Positions 45,901 through 55,313 of a stretch of 64,000 bases of DNA are shown piece after piece (position 1 is the first letter of the stretch; every line of letters starts with the position of its first letter). This stretch comes from Lyophyllum atratum (lineage: Eukaryota > Basidiomycota > Agaricomycetes > Agaricales > Lyophyllaceae): the NCBI GenBank assembly GCA_014905825.1, contig JACGCN010000079.1, forward strand, positions 1-64,000. The letters are read 5' to 3'. Under the pieces are notes generated by a model that was not told the DNA's origin, searched no databases, and worked only from the letters and a program-made list of their open reading frames with translations. A program made the translations under genes and the position numbers.

Positions 45901-47652
45901 TAGGTATGTGACTTCAGTGATCATCATCAACAGTTGCACCTGACACTATGGCTAGGTCACGTTGATGCGGGAAAGTCCACACTCATGGGGAGATTGTTGT
46001 ATGAGCTGGGAAGACTTGAAGAAAAAACGCGTGTTGCGAACGAACGAGGGAGTAGCAAAGCCGGAAAGAGCAGTTTCAGCTGGGCCTGGGGTCTGGACGG
46101 GACCACTGAAGAGCGGGAAAGGTTCGCTCTACCTATCGCAGTCTTTCTTCGTGACTCACTTATCGTGGTTTGAACAGAGGCATCACGATGGACATTGCCC
46201 TTCAATCGTTAGCGACACCCAATCGACAAGTCACCATCCTCGACGCGCCCGGGCACAAAGACTTTATCCCGAACATGATTTCGGGTGCATCTCAAGCAGA
46301 CTGTGCACTACTAGTTGTAGATGCAGCAAATGGCGAGTTCGAAGCTGGTTTTGAACGAGGTGGGCAGACCCGGGAGCACCTTGTTCTCGTCCGAAGTCTT
46401 GGTGTCGCACAGGTCATCATCGCTGTTAACAAGCTAGACCAGGTTTGCGGCATTTGCACCATAATCAAGGCCTGCCACTGATACATTGGCGTAGGTTAAC
46501 TGGGAGAGCGATCGATACGAGGAGATCTGCTCGACTCTGCGTCCTTTCCTTTTACAGTCGGGTTTCCACCCTAGTAAGACGAAATATGTACCTGTGGGTG
46601 CCATCCAGGGCGTCAATCTGGCTACTTGCGAAGGTGACGACGCTGCACCCCTACGAAAATGGTACAAGGGACCAACTCTCGTTGACTTGCTCGGTTGGTG
46701 GTTTCACCCTACCTTGGCTTGTCATTGCAAGACTGATCAAGATGTTATGATGCTAGACGTACTTGAACCACCAATGCGCGATATCATGGCACCTCTGAGG
46801 ATTCCCATCTCGAATGTCTTCAAGAGCCATGGATCTGGCGCTGCCGTGTCGGGACGCCTATGCGGTGGTGTCGTACAAGTGGGTGAAAAGCTGAGAGTCC
46901 TGCCGGGTGACGAGACTGCTGTCGTAAAATGTTAGTATCATCTGCCCATCATCATAATTTCTGTCTTTATTGATAAAACCACTCTTGGCAGCAATTGAAG
47001 TGGATGAAGAAAATGTCCCTTGGGCTGCCGCCGGTTCGAACGCAACATTCTACCTAACATCAGTAGACCCCGTGCACTTACATATCGGAAGCGTCCTCTG
47101 CTCCCCAACGGATCTGGTTCCCCTGGCCACCTCCTTCAGTGCCCGCATTATCGTATTCGATATCCAAGTCCCCATCACCGCAGGCACATCGGTACTTTTT
47201 CCACCCCATCTTCTCATCTGACCTCGCTCAATGTATTCATGAAATAAAGGTCGAACTGTTCCACCATTCCAGAGACGTGCCCGCTACCCTTTCAAAACTC
47301 ATCTCCACCATCGACCGTGTGTCCGGCAAAGTGATCAAGTCGAATCCTCGGTGGGTCGTCTTCACCCATGCAGTCAAGGAAGCTGACTGATTATTTTTCC
47401 TACAGCGTTCTGGCGAAAGGCACTTCGGCAGAGGTCCAGATCTCTCTTCGCAGCACAACGCTCTCTGGCCCATCTACTGTACGGCCTATCCCCCTGGAGA
47501 CCTTTGCGGTCAACAAGGACATGGGGCGGATTCTACTCCGACGTGGTGGGGAGACTATTGGCGCTGGTGAGGGCTTTCCTTCCATTTTCTGCTGGGATCT
47601 GGCTCGCTGAAACAATGCTCTCACAGGGATCGTTCTGGGCATTGAGGGATAG
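42975..47652 (+). CDS. HBS1: Hbs1, translational GTPase of ribosome rescue (with internal SKI7-like terminal exon)
   Basis: Hbs1 with Dom34/Pelota splits stalled ribosomes in no-go and non-stop mRNA decay. N-terminal exons 42975-43014, 43068-43130, 43192-43329 and 43382-43420 encode the HBS1_N helical domain ([49 protein letters not shown]). The GTPase part starts at acceptor 45574 ([17 protein letters not shown]), then G1 GHVDAGKST, switch [10 protein letters not shown]3 DAPGHKD, G4 NKLD, and beta-barrel domains II/III to [10 protein letters not shown] and the stop at 47652. The donor at 43421 is phase 1 and the acceptor at 45574 also fits phase 1, joining ARERK to AAKERE. The long exon at 43603-45476 in between ends in its own stop and is listed separately. 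The gene converges on the CBM48 gene. Confidence 0.92.
43173..43187 (+). repeat. 15-base poly-C tract at an HBS1 splice acceptor
   Basis: An uninterrupted run of 15 C ends four bases before exon 3 of HBS1 (acceptor AAAG at 43188-43191). It replaces the usual mixed pyrimidine tract. The true length may differ because such runs are hard to sequence. Confidence 0.85.
43603..45476 (+). CDS. SKI7-like alternative terminal exon of the HBS1 gene
   Basis: One open exon of 1874 bases, joined in phase 1 to the HBS1_N exons ([18 protein letters not shown] onward) and ending with TGA at 45476. The four upstream exons plus this one make exactly 717 codons. The sequence is Ser/Pro-rich and disordered, with short hydrophobic motifs SKLSLLASS (about 44267) and SKLALLAQA (about 44765), [11 protein letters not shown] (about 45137) and a C-terminal [19 protein letters not shown]. 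Alternative splicing of a shared HBS1/SKI7 gene, where a long exon with its own stop gives the exosome-SKI bridging protein, is known in several eukaryotes. The exon phases here fit that arrangement. Exosome binding is inferred, not shown. Confidence 0.75.
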
Positions 47653-47909
47653 CAAAGACGTGAAGACGTTAACAGCGACGCAGAATATACATCATACAAC
47701 CAGCACCATATATGTACATAAATTAGTAAAGCAGCGTAGAAATGGCGAGTACACGGAAGTAGGAAAAACAGCAAGACAACGTGAACGTTAGAATGTAGGT
47801 CGTACGTGAAAACAGAGTGATGGGAAGGATCCCTTTGACGTCTAGGATAAATGGATACTGTGCGGATGATAGAGGAAAGAGAGTGACAGAAAAGAAACGG
47901 AAGAATTTG

Positions 47910-49845
47910 TCATTTCTTTTCCTTCTCCTTGTCCTTGTCATGATCAAATATATGCTTGATCTTGCCAAAGAACGAATGCCTTTTCTTCCTTGACGACTCC
48001 GTGCCCGTCTTTGTCGACGACGGCGAGGCGTTCGGCGATCCAGCACGCGGGAACTTGTCTCGTAGTGACCCTTTCTTGGGTGTCGTCGGGGGTTCCTGCT
48101 TTTTCTCCGGAGGGGCGGGCCCATTTGTCAAAGGCTTTTCTGTCGGAGCGGGGCCGCCAGCTTTCTCCTCTGCTGCTTGTGTCTTCTTTTCCGCGCCCAC
48201 ATCAGGAGCCATGTCAGGCGGCAGCCCCTTCTCCTCCGTCCCCTGCACACCCTCTCCTTCTTCCTTCTTCTCCTCCTTCTCCTTCAACGGCTCCGACGCA
48301 GGTATGATCGGCGTCTCCGGCTCCGCCGCCGCAGGGTCCATATCCGAATCAGGCGTCACCACCACCATCGTCTCGATCGTCGGCGTGAGCTCATCCGCGG
48401 GACTCCCGCCGCCGCTGCCGGAGTCTTGATGCTCGCCAACAAAGGTGTGGTAGTGTCCGTGTCGACGGACGACTTCGGCTCCATGGGGGACTGGGACATG
48501 GCTGCTGGGGTTGCCACCTCGATGGTCGATCTTGCCAGCGCGACGAGAGTGGGTTTTGCCGGTGCTTCGGCTGTTGATTTCGATGGTGTCTCGGCGGAGT
48601 TGGCGTGGGCGGTGGTTCGAGAAGAGGCTTGTCTAGCCCCTCGATGGGCGGCGGCGCTTTCTTCAGGTGTTCTGCGACAGGAGGTGCAGGTGTAGGTGCT
48701 GAAGGTTCGTCGGCAACCTCAGCCTTTGCGGGTTCATCGACCGGCTCCCCCGTCTCCGCATCCGTGGGCCCATTCCCGATAATCCCCACAATGGGTCCAC
48801 CCCCCTCCTTCGTGATGATCCATGCGTCGACGGCCCGCTTTCTGGGTTAGTTTCGACTGTGGTGCTGCCAGGAGCCACTGGAGTCGCAGCACGCTCGGGT
48901 TCGGGCACGTTAGGTGCGGGCTTGTTCTCGGGGGCGGTTACGGGTACGATCGTTACAGGGATGTAAGGGGCTCTTTCCTCCTCTGGTGCGGGGTCCTCCT
49001 CTGGTGCAGGGTCCTCTTTCACGACGGCTTCGGCTTCAACTTTGGCGGACGCGGGCACGGGGGACTCGGGCTCTTGTACAGAGGATGGGGCGTCCGACGC
49101 AGCGCGGTTAGGGTTGTCGAACTCGCAGACTACAGTTGCGGGCGTAGGAAGGGGCGTCGGGATCGCAATCTGTACATGCACACGAGTCAGTATTGGTGGT
49201 ACACAGAAAATGCACTGTATCATGAGCATCTTGCCTGATCACCATTGACGGGGTCCACGCCAACGACGTTGTGGATGGCAGCACCGATGCCGGAGGCGAC
49301 ATAGCCCAGGGCGGAGGAGGTGCCCGCGCGTGCGGAGACGGTGTCCGCGAGATCTGAAACCAGCTGAGGAAAGATCGAGGTGGAGTTTGGCGGTGGTGCC
49401 GCCGGCTTACCATTGGCACCCTTCCCTTTATCTGCTGCTGAAGTGGAGGAGGAAGCGTTATCCTCCACGCCTGGCGGGGGAGGGGGCGCGGTGTACACGT
49501 TGTTGACGTTACCGTCACCGTCGGGCTCGGTGGGCTGTTCGGAGTGGCAGGCCCACTTGCCGTCGACGATGAACTTGTACGCGGTCTTCTTGCCCCAGGG
49601 CACGGTGATGGTGCCGGCGAAGCCGGTGGGCCCCTTGGTGAGGTGGAAGGTGCGGTCCCACTGGAAGGGGTGTGTTAGTGGGGTGGCGCAGGTGTGACGA
49701 GGCGGGGGGTCTCACCTGGTTGAATGTGCCGCAGAGGATGACCTCTTCCGGCTCGGGGTGCGGCCTGTGTGTGATGAGGACTTGACAGGGTTTAATATTG
49801 ACTGGGACTGTACCATGTAATTTCAACCTCGTGTCCTGAAGCCAT
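47910..49845 (-). CDS. CBM48/AMPK glycogen-binding-domain protein (Crp1/Mdg1-like)
   Basis: The start MASGHEVEITW at 49845 splices to PHPEPEEVILCGTFNQ, then WDRTFHLTKGPTGFAGTITV, PWGKKTAYKFIVDGKWACHS and EQPTEPDGDGNVNNVYTAP. This is a full AMPK1-type carbohydrate-binding module with the Trp and Lys residues that stack on glucan. The remaining 500 residues are Pro/Glu/Ala-rich and disordered and end in the conserved basic block RKKRHSFFGKIKHIFDHDKD. Yeast Crp1 and Mdg1, with the same layout, bind cruciform DNA or act in pheromone signalling, and the role here is unknown. Around 48400-48650 two frames look equally protein-like, so a missed intron or a small frame break is possible. Divergent from the methyltransferase by 132 bp. 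Confidence 0.8.
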
Positions 49846-49977
49846 TAGTTGAGGAAGAGAGGGAGGACTTGAACTTGGAAGTGGTGCTGTAGAGGTTGTA
49901 CATGTTTACCATTTCGTCTATCATTCCCGTTTAGCGACGTCGACCCTACTATAGTACACTGAGTATTGTACAAAATC

Positions 49978-51079
49978 ATGTTTTTCCGAGCGGAACACTT
50001 CTTCCGCCGACCACGACCCCAAATGGCATTTCACGACGATCTCGCCCTCGATGAACGCCTCGATGTCCTCGATCCCCTCCGCCACCTCATGCAGCAGCTC
50101 GATTCCGATTCCGATGACGTCGACGACCTCTTCTCTTCTACATCAGTCCTCCCAAAACAATCGCGCTCCGTCCACGACGAAACCCTGCAGCTCTCCTTTG
50201 CCCACAACCATCAGCCCCCGATCACGATCTCCCTCTCCGTGGATGCATCACCCGGGTGCGGCGGCATCGCCTGGCCCGCCGGAGAGGTGCGCACTCACCC
50301 TCTCAGCTGTAACTCAAAGTTAACCCCGCATCCAGATCCTCTCAAGCTACCTCGTCAAGCGCGGCCTCGCCTTCCTCCGGGGGCGCACCATCCTGGAGCT
50401 CGGCAGTGGCACAGGCCTCGTCGGACTCGTCGCCGGGGCACTGGCGGGCGGGAGTGCAAACGTATGCATAACGGACCAAGCGTGCGTTCTCGTACGCCCT
50501 TTCGTGCCTTGATGCTCCCGACCGACCGACGTCTGGGTCTGCACAGACCGCTCCTCGAGATCATGCGTCGAAACGTCCGTGCGAATAAGCTTGAGTCGAA
50601 CGTCGCCGTCGCCGAACTGAACTGGTGAGAGCCATCTGTTCTGTCCTCAGTTCAATCTCAACTCATGCTATACAACAGGGGCACCCCGATCCCGCAAGAG
50701 ATCCCCAAGGCGGACCTCATCCTCGCCGCGGACTGCGTCTACTTCGAGCCTGCCTTCCCCCTGCTCGTCCAGACGCTGACCTACCTCACAGACTCGAACA
50801 CGGAAAAGGAAACGGAGATTCTGTTCTGTTACAAGAAACGGAGAAAGGCAGATAAGCGTTTCTTTACCATGCTGAAGAAAAGTTTTACGTGGGCAGAGGT
50901 ACATCTCCCGAGCATATTTGCATAGTTGGATATTGACTGAGTGCAACTAGATCACCGACGATCCAGATAGGGAAACGTACAACCGCGAGGGGATAACGCT
51001 TCTACGGCTTTTCAGGCGCAAACCACTGGCTGAATCGAGTCGGGATAATCACAAGGAGGAAGCGAGGAGGCGGATATGA
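49978..51079 (+). CDS. Protein-lysine methyltransferase, EFM6/METTL21 type
   Basis: Seven-beta-strand SAM-dependent methyltransferase. Four exons give MFFRAEHFF..MAFHDDLALDERL, ASPGCGGIAWPAGE, then motif I TILELGSGTGLVGLVAG, ITDQAPLLEIMRRNVRANKL, the DxxY-like block AADCVYFEPAFPLL, FCYKKRRKADKRFFTMLKK, and a C-terminal REGITLLRLFRRK. The YKKRRKADKxFF block is typical of the yeast Efm6 group, which methylates a lysine of elongation factor 1A. The METTL21 relatives differ there. The start could be ATG 49978 or the in-frame ATG at 50023. Intron splitting around 50460-50545 follows from frame and GT..AG. EFM6 is my best guess, not certain. Confidence 0.75.
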
Positions 51080-51313
51080 TAAGTCCAATGTGTTTCATCT
51101 TTTGTATTCTGGGTACTGGGCGACGGTGAATATATAGCGATTTAAGATTGCATCGAGGTGTGTTGACCATTAAGGTGCATACAGTAGGTGTAGGGCAGAT
51201 CTAAGCAGCACCCAGTAATTACAGAGCTATGCCCAGGTATGGATCGTACCAGACCTGGTGGTACGCGTCGCTGCTGACTCTATGAATATATGCGCGAGCA
51301 AGGGCGGATCCAA

Positions 51314-51755
51314 CTACGAGGCAATAGTTTTGATCTACAGACCCACGTCAAACACGAATACAGTACGCAGTATATGGCACAACGCACCTGAAGCCCGTGG
51401 ATTCCTGCAATCTCCTGTTTCAGCGTCTCTGTAACGAGCTTATGCTGCTTCACGGTTGAGAGGCCTTTGAACGCCTCGCTCGCGATGGTAATCGCGTAGA
51501 ACGAGCCACACCCTCCTACGGCAACGTTTGAACCACCCAAGTTAGACGTAGTCAGCACGAACACACACCGGAAACGTCCTGCACCTTGAGCTGGGACGGT
51601 GCGAACTTGTCCGTCAGCTTGGCCACAATGAGCTCCTCGCCGCGGTGGGCAGGTGCGGGGGCATCAGCCTCTGCCCTGCGTGCTGCGCTAACACTAAAGG
51701 TGCGCAGGGGGGTGGCACGGACAGAGGGGAGGAGACAGCGGGTGAGGGCGAGCAT
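51314..51755 (-). CDS. Mitochondrial BolA-family protein (Bol3/BOLA3-like)
   Basis: The mitochondrial presequence MLALTRCLLPSVRATPLRTF is followed by the BolA fold: EELIVAKLTDKFAPSQLKVQ, DVSGGCGSFYAITIASEAF, KGLSTVKQHKLVTETLKQEI and AGIHGLQIKTIAS. The two introns (near 51510-51566 and 51333-51389) splice in frame. GGCGSFYAIxIxSxxFxG and the KQHxLVxxxLKxEI helix identify the mitochondrial Bol3 type, which helps deliver 4Fe-4S clusters to enzymes such as lipoate synthase. Its start codon lies 73 bp from that of COX15 on the other strand. Confidence 0.88.
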
Positions 51756-51828
51756 GGCCTGGATGTCAGCAAGTCGCGAGTGGAGGCTGAATCAAAATAT
51801 TTGTCAGCGACGCGTCGAACTGCAGACC
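51756..51828. promoter_or_regulatory. 73 bp bidirectional spacer, BolA / COX15
   Basis: The only non-coding sequence between two head-to-head nuclear genes for mitochondrial proteins. Either the two promoters overlap or transcription starts inside the facing gene. Confidence 0.55.
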
Positions 51829-53472
51829 ATGATTTGGGGTGCGTTCAGGAAGGCTGCAGGTCTCCGCGCAGTCTCGCATGCGTGGCCGACATCGTTCAGG
51901 GCCCCTGCTGGCCTTCGTGCCCTCCACAGAACGACCCTTGCACCCTCCTCTCCCCGTCTCCCCCGTCTGCACTCCCTCTTGGCTGCTGCAAAATCCCCCT
52001 TCCGGACTTTTGCTAACGTTGCCCCTAAAGCCAAAGGACCCGCACCGGCCGACCTCCCCATCCTTGCCCCGCGCTCTGTCGGGATATGGCTCATGATCTC
52101 CTCGACCCTCGTCTTTGCCATCGTCGTCGTGGGCGGCGTCACTCGCCTCACCGAGTCTGGGCTTAGCATCACCGAATGGCGTCCCATAACGGGCATCCTC
52201 CCGCCCCTCTCCCAAGCAGAGTGGGAGGCCGAATTCGACAAGTACAAGCAGACGCCCGAGTTCAAGATGTACGTTTCGTCTCTTTTTCAGTCCTGCAATG
52301 TAATAACCCTACTCAAAAACCCCAGGCTGAACTCCTCCGCCACCCTCGACGACTTCAAGTTCATCTTCTCCATGGAATGGGGCCACCGCATCCTCGGCCG
52401 CCTCCTCGGCCTCGTCTACGTCGCCCCCCTCCTCTACTTCGGCCTCCGCAAACAAATCCCCCCCTCCACCTTCTCCAAACTCTTCGGCCTCGGCACCCTC
52501 ATCGGCGCCCAAGGCCTCCTAGGCTGGTACATGGTGCAATCCGGTCTCGACGCGGCGCTCCTCGACACGCCGGGTGCGGTCCCGCGCGTGTCGCAGTACC
52601 GCCTCGCTGCGCACTTGGGTATGGCGCTTGCGCTGTATGCGGGGATGTTTGGAGCGGGGATGGCTGCGATTAAGGATTGGAAGTTTGCAAGGGGCGCGAG
52701 CTGGAGTGGGCTTGAGGCGGGGGCGTCGTCGGATAGGATTAGACGTGTCTTGGGTAATCCCTCGGTTCGCGCGTTCAGGATGCAGGCTTGGGCTCTGACG
52801 GGTCTGGTGTTCTTGACTGCTCTCTCTGGTCAGTGCCGTTCTTTACTTCCGTACGAGAGTTATTGACACATTAAATTTATCTAGGTGCATTCGTCGCAGG
52901 CCTGGACGCAGGGCTGCTGTACAACGAGTTCCCGCTGATGGGCGGCCGCCTCGCACCCCCCGCCGACGAGCTCTTCTCCCCCGACTACGCCAAGAACCCC
53001 GACAAATCCGACCTCTGGTGGCGCAATATCTTCGAGAACCCCACCACCGTCCAATTCGACCACCGCGTCCTCGTAAGTCTCCTTCCCCTTCCCCTTCCCC
53101 TTCTTTCACCCATAACCCCCACTCACCCCCTCTCTCCCACAGGCAACCACAACATACCTCGGCACCGCCCTCCTCTGGGCGCAAACCCTCCGCCCCGCCC
53201 TCCGCGGGGCGCTTCCCCCCCTCGCACGCACAGCAGCCACCGCCGCCTTCGCCATGGCGAACATCCAAGTCCTGCTCGGCATCTCCACCTTATTGTACCT
53301 CGTGCCCGTCCCGCTGGCCGCGGCGCACCAGGCGGGGAGCGTGATGCTCCTGAGCGCGATGCTGCATATGCTGGTGACGCTCCGGAGACCGGGGCATGCG
53401 GCGAGGATGTGGAGGCGGGTTTTTGTGCGCGGGGGACCGGGGACGGGGGAGAAAGGTAGGGCTCGGGGTTGA
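51829..53472 (+). CDS. COX15: Heme A synthase
   Basis: Cox15 is an inner-membrane enzyme that oxidises heme O to heme A for cytochrome c oxidase. A presequence ([19 protein letters not shown]...) leads into [106 protein letters not shown] and [20 protein letters not shown], then the final helix with [18 protein letters not shown]. The heme-binding His residues of [21 protein letters not shown] and AAHQAG are all present. Three introns (about 52268-52324, 52828-52884, 53073-53142) are supported by frame. The coding part is GC-rich compared with its flanks. Confidence 0.94.
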
Positions 53473-53865
53473 GGGATGGGATGGGACTAAATACCTGGGC
53501 ATTTACTTATTATAATACAGAAGTAATTGGACATCTTTACCCCCTCTCGATGCATACTTACAACATACAAATATTATACACTCCACACTTTAAGAGGGTA
53601 CGACTACAAGTACGACCGCTGCTGCTCCTCTGTGCAAAAGACGACACTTAGCGTAATACACCCAGTAAAGAACGCCACCCTTTCAGATTGCAAAGTAGAG
53701 GAGCTTGCATCCTCTCATCTGGAGGTTAAAAGCGTGACCCCACCCCTCTTGTGCCGCTCAGCACCTTGTCGAAAGGGTGTGTGGCGGTCAAGAATATGAA
53801 TAGGATTTCGCATTTTGGCGGGCTCGTCAGATGGGCCGGCAATCTGAAAGAACGATCATAAGTCG
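53473..53865. repeat. Spacer holding copy Z, a diverged third copy of the structured element
   Basis: Just downstream of COX15. Bases about 53670-53815 align with copies X and Y: shared blocks are AGTAGAGGAGCTTG, ATCCTCT, GCACCTTGTCGAAAG, AATAGG.TTT and GCATTTTG, in the same order. The copy is more diverged and lacks the T-run part and any PRE5 sequence. The rest of the spacer shows nothing coding. Confidence 0.65.
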
Positions 53866-54706
53866 ACGCCCACCATCACCCTCAGCTGCAACCACCCAGT
53901 ACCCTCGAAGAGTTCATTTTTTGAAAACTGCAAAAATGGTAGTTGCCCCCCAACCAGAAGAGGATGGAACCTATGTACACAACTCTCAGCAGTCGGCGGG
54001 GATCGGCCCACCAGTCGCTGATCCCGCTAAGGACCACCACTCTTTCGAGTGCAAGGTAGAGGAGCTTGGATCCTCTCGTCCAGGGGTTAAGAGCACGATG
54101 CCCCCTTTCTGCCGCTAAGCACCTTGTCGAAAATGTATGACGTGTTTAAAGTGCCATGAGTCGGGTTTTGCTTTTTGGTGAGCCCACGGGGTAGGTTATT
54201 TTTGGATTTGTTTGTTTTTTGGTTCGTTTCTCGCTTCTAATGGCGCATATATTGCATTGTAGCCCGATGTCTTTCTCGCATAGGATCAAGATGAGCCACT
54301 TTATCCTGCTAGAGAGTCTCGCGCAGCGCGTGTAGGCCGTGTCGGATGAGATCTTCCAGGGAGCCTAGATGGCGATATTAAATTATCGTCATCAAGGGAA
54401 GCGTAGGGATGTATCTTCTTCAAAGTTCTCGTAGTGTTTCTCCAGATACGTCTTGGCGCTTTGGCTGCGCCCACCGATTGACATGGCATAGTATTCGTAC
54501 GAGTTGCCGGATGGCGGGAACTCGTAAAGATTCGGGCCGGTTTGGTCCTGTCGTACGACGAGGAAACCAACACCGTACGGCCGGCGTCCGTACTCTTGGG
54601 TATTCACTTGTGCCTCTGGGGAAAATAAAACGGACAAGTGAAATTCCAGAGTATGATGAGAATAAGAGTATGCGGGACGTACTGTCAGCAATGGATTGTA
54701 AGAAGT
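53866..54706 (-). repeat. Segmental duplication unit X (structured element plus PRE5 fragment)
   Basis: About 840 bases that align to unit Y (54735-55937) over their full length except for a block of roughly 375 bases (about 55140-55515) that Y has and X lacks. The left half (53866-54290) is the structured element and the right half is a fragment of PRE5. Overall similarity is high, with scattered substitutions. Confidence 0.85.
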
Positions 54707-54708
54707 CC
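54307..54708 (-). pseudogene. Truncated PRE5 (proteasome alpha subunit) copy
   Basis: On the minus strand it carries [51 protein letters not shown] and, after an intron, [16 protein letters not shown], matching the middle exons of the intact gene at 55314-56463. It has no 5' exons, no start and no last exon. The codon after RETL is TAG where the intact gene has CAG. So it is a non-functional fragment made with the neighbouring repeat. Confidence 0.88.
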
Positions 54709-54734
54709 TTTCAAAATTAGTGCATGCACACGCC

Positions 54735-55145
54735 GTCACCCACCACCACCCTCAGCCGCAACTACCTAGTGGTTACCCACGAAGAGCCCAAAAAATTGCA
54801 AAAATGGTAGTTGCCCCCCAACCAGAAGAGGATGGAACCTATGTACACAACTCTCAGCAGTCGGCGGGGATCGGCCCACCAGTCGCTGATCCCGCTAAGG
54901 ACCACCACCCTTTCGGGTGCAAGGTAGAGGAGCTTGGATCCTCTTGTCCGGGGGTTAAGAGCACGATGCCCCCTTCCTGCCGCTAAGCACCTTGTCGAAA
55001 GTGTGTAATGTGATTCAAGTGCCGTGAATAGGGTTTTGCATTTTGTTGAGCCCACGGGGTAGGTTATTTTTGGCTTTGTTTATTTTCCAGTTCGTTTCTC
55101 GCTTCCAGCGGAGCATATCGCATGCAGCCCAAGGTCTTTCTCGCT
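54735..55145 (-). repeat. Copy Y of the structured element, candidate small RNA gene
   Basis: Lies 3' of PRE5. On the minus strand it can fold several hairpins: CACCC-GAAA-GGGTG (54906-54919), AGAGGA-7 nt-TCCTCT (54926-54944) and GCGGGATC..GATCCCCGC (about 54867-54898). It ends in T5 and T6 runs (about 54789-54810) like an RNA polymerase III terminator. In copy X the first hairpin reads CACTC-GAAA-GAGTG, a paired change. On the plus strand the same copies hold a short ORF (MVVAPQPEEDGTYVHN...) in X and Y, but its differences are mostly amino-acid changing, so I favour RNA or a SINE-like repeat over a protein. Confidence 0.5.
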
Positions 55146-55313
55146 CAAGATCAAGACGGGTCAACGGTGGAGCGTGCGCGATCTTGTGGGTCTTGTTGTG
55201 ACGATCCAAAATCACTAGATAGTCTCGCTCCTCCCAGTATTCAGCGAGCAACAAGCAAATTAAATCAACAATCCAAAGAACTTTACAGAAGTACATTTCA
55301 TTCCGTTGCCCCT

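Noticed and set aside
53930..54986. Short plus-strand ORF repeated in X and Y as a small secreted or signalling peptide gene
   Set aside because: No signal peptide or CaaX end, differences between copies are mostly amino-acid changing, and copy Z lacks the start; the RNA or repeat reading fits better.
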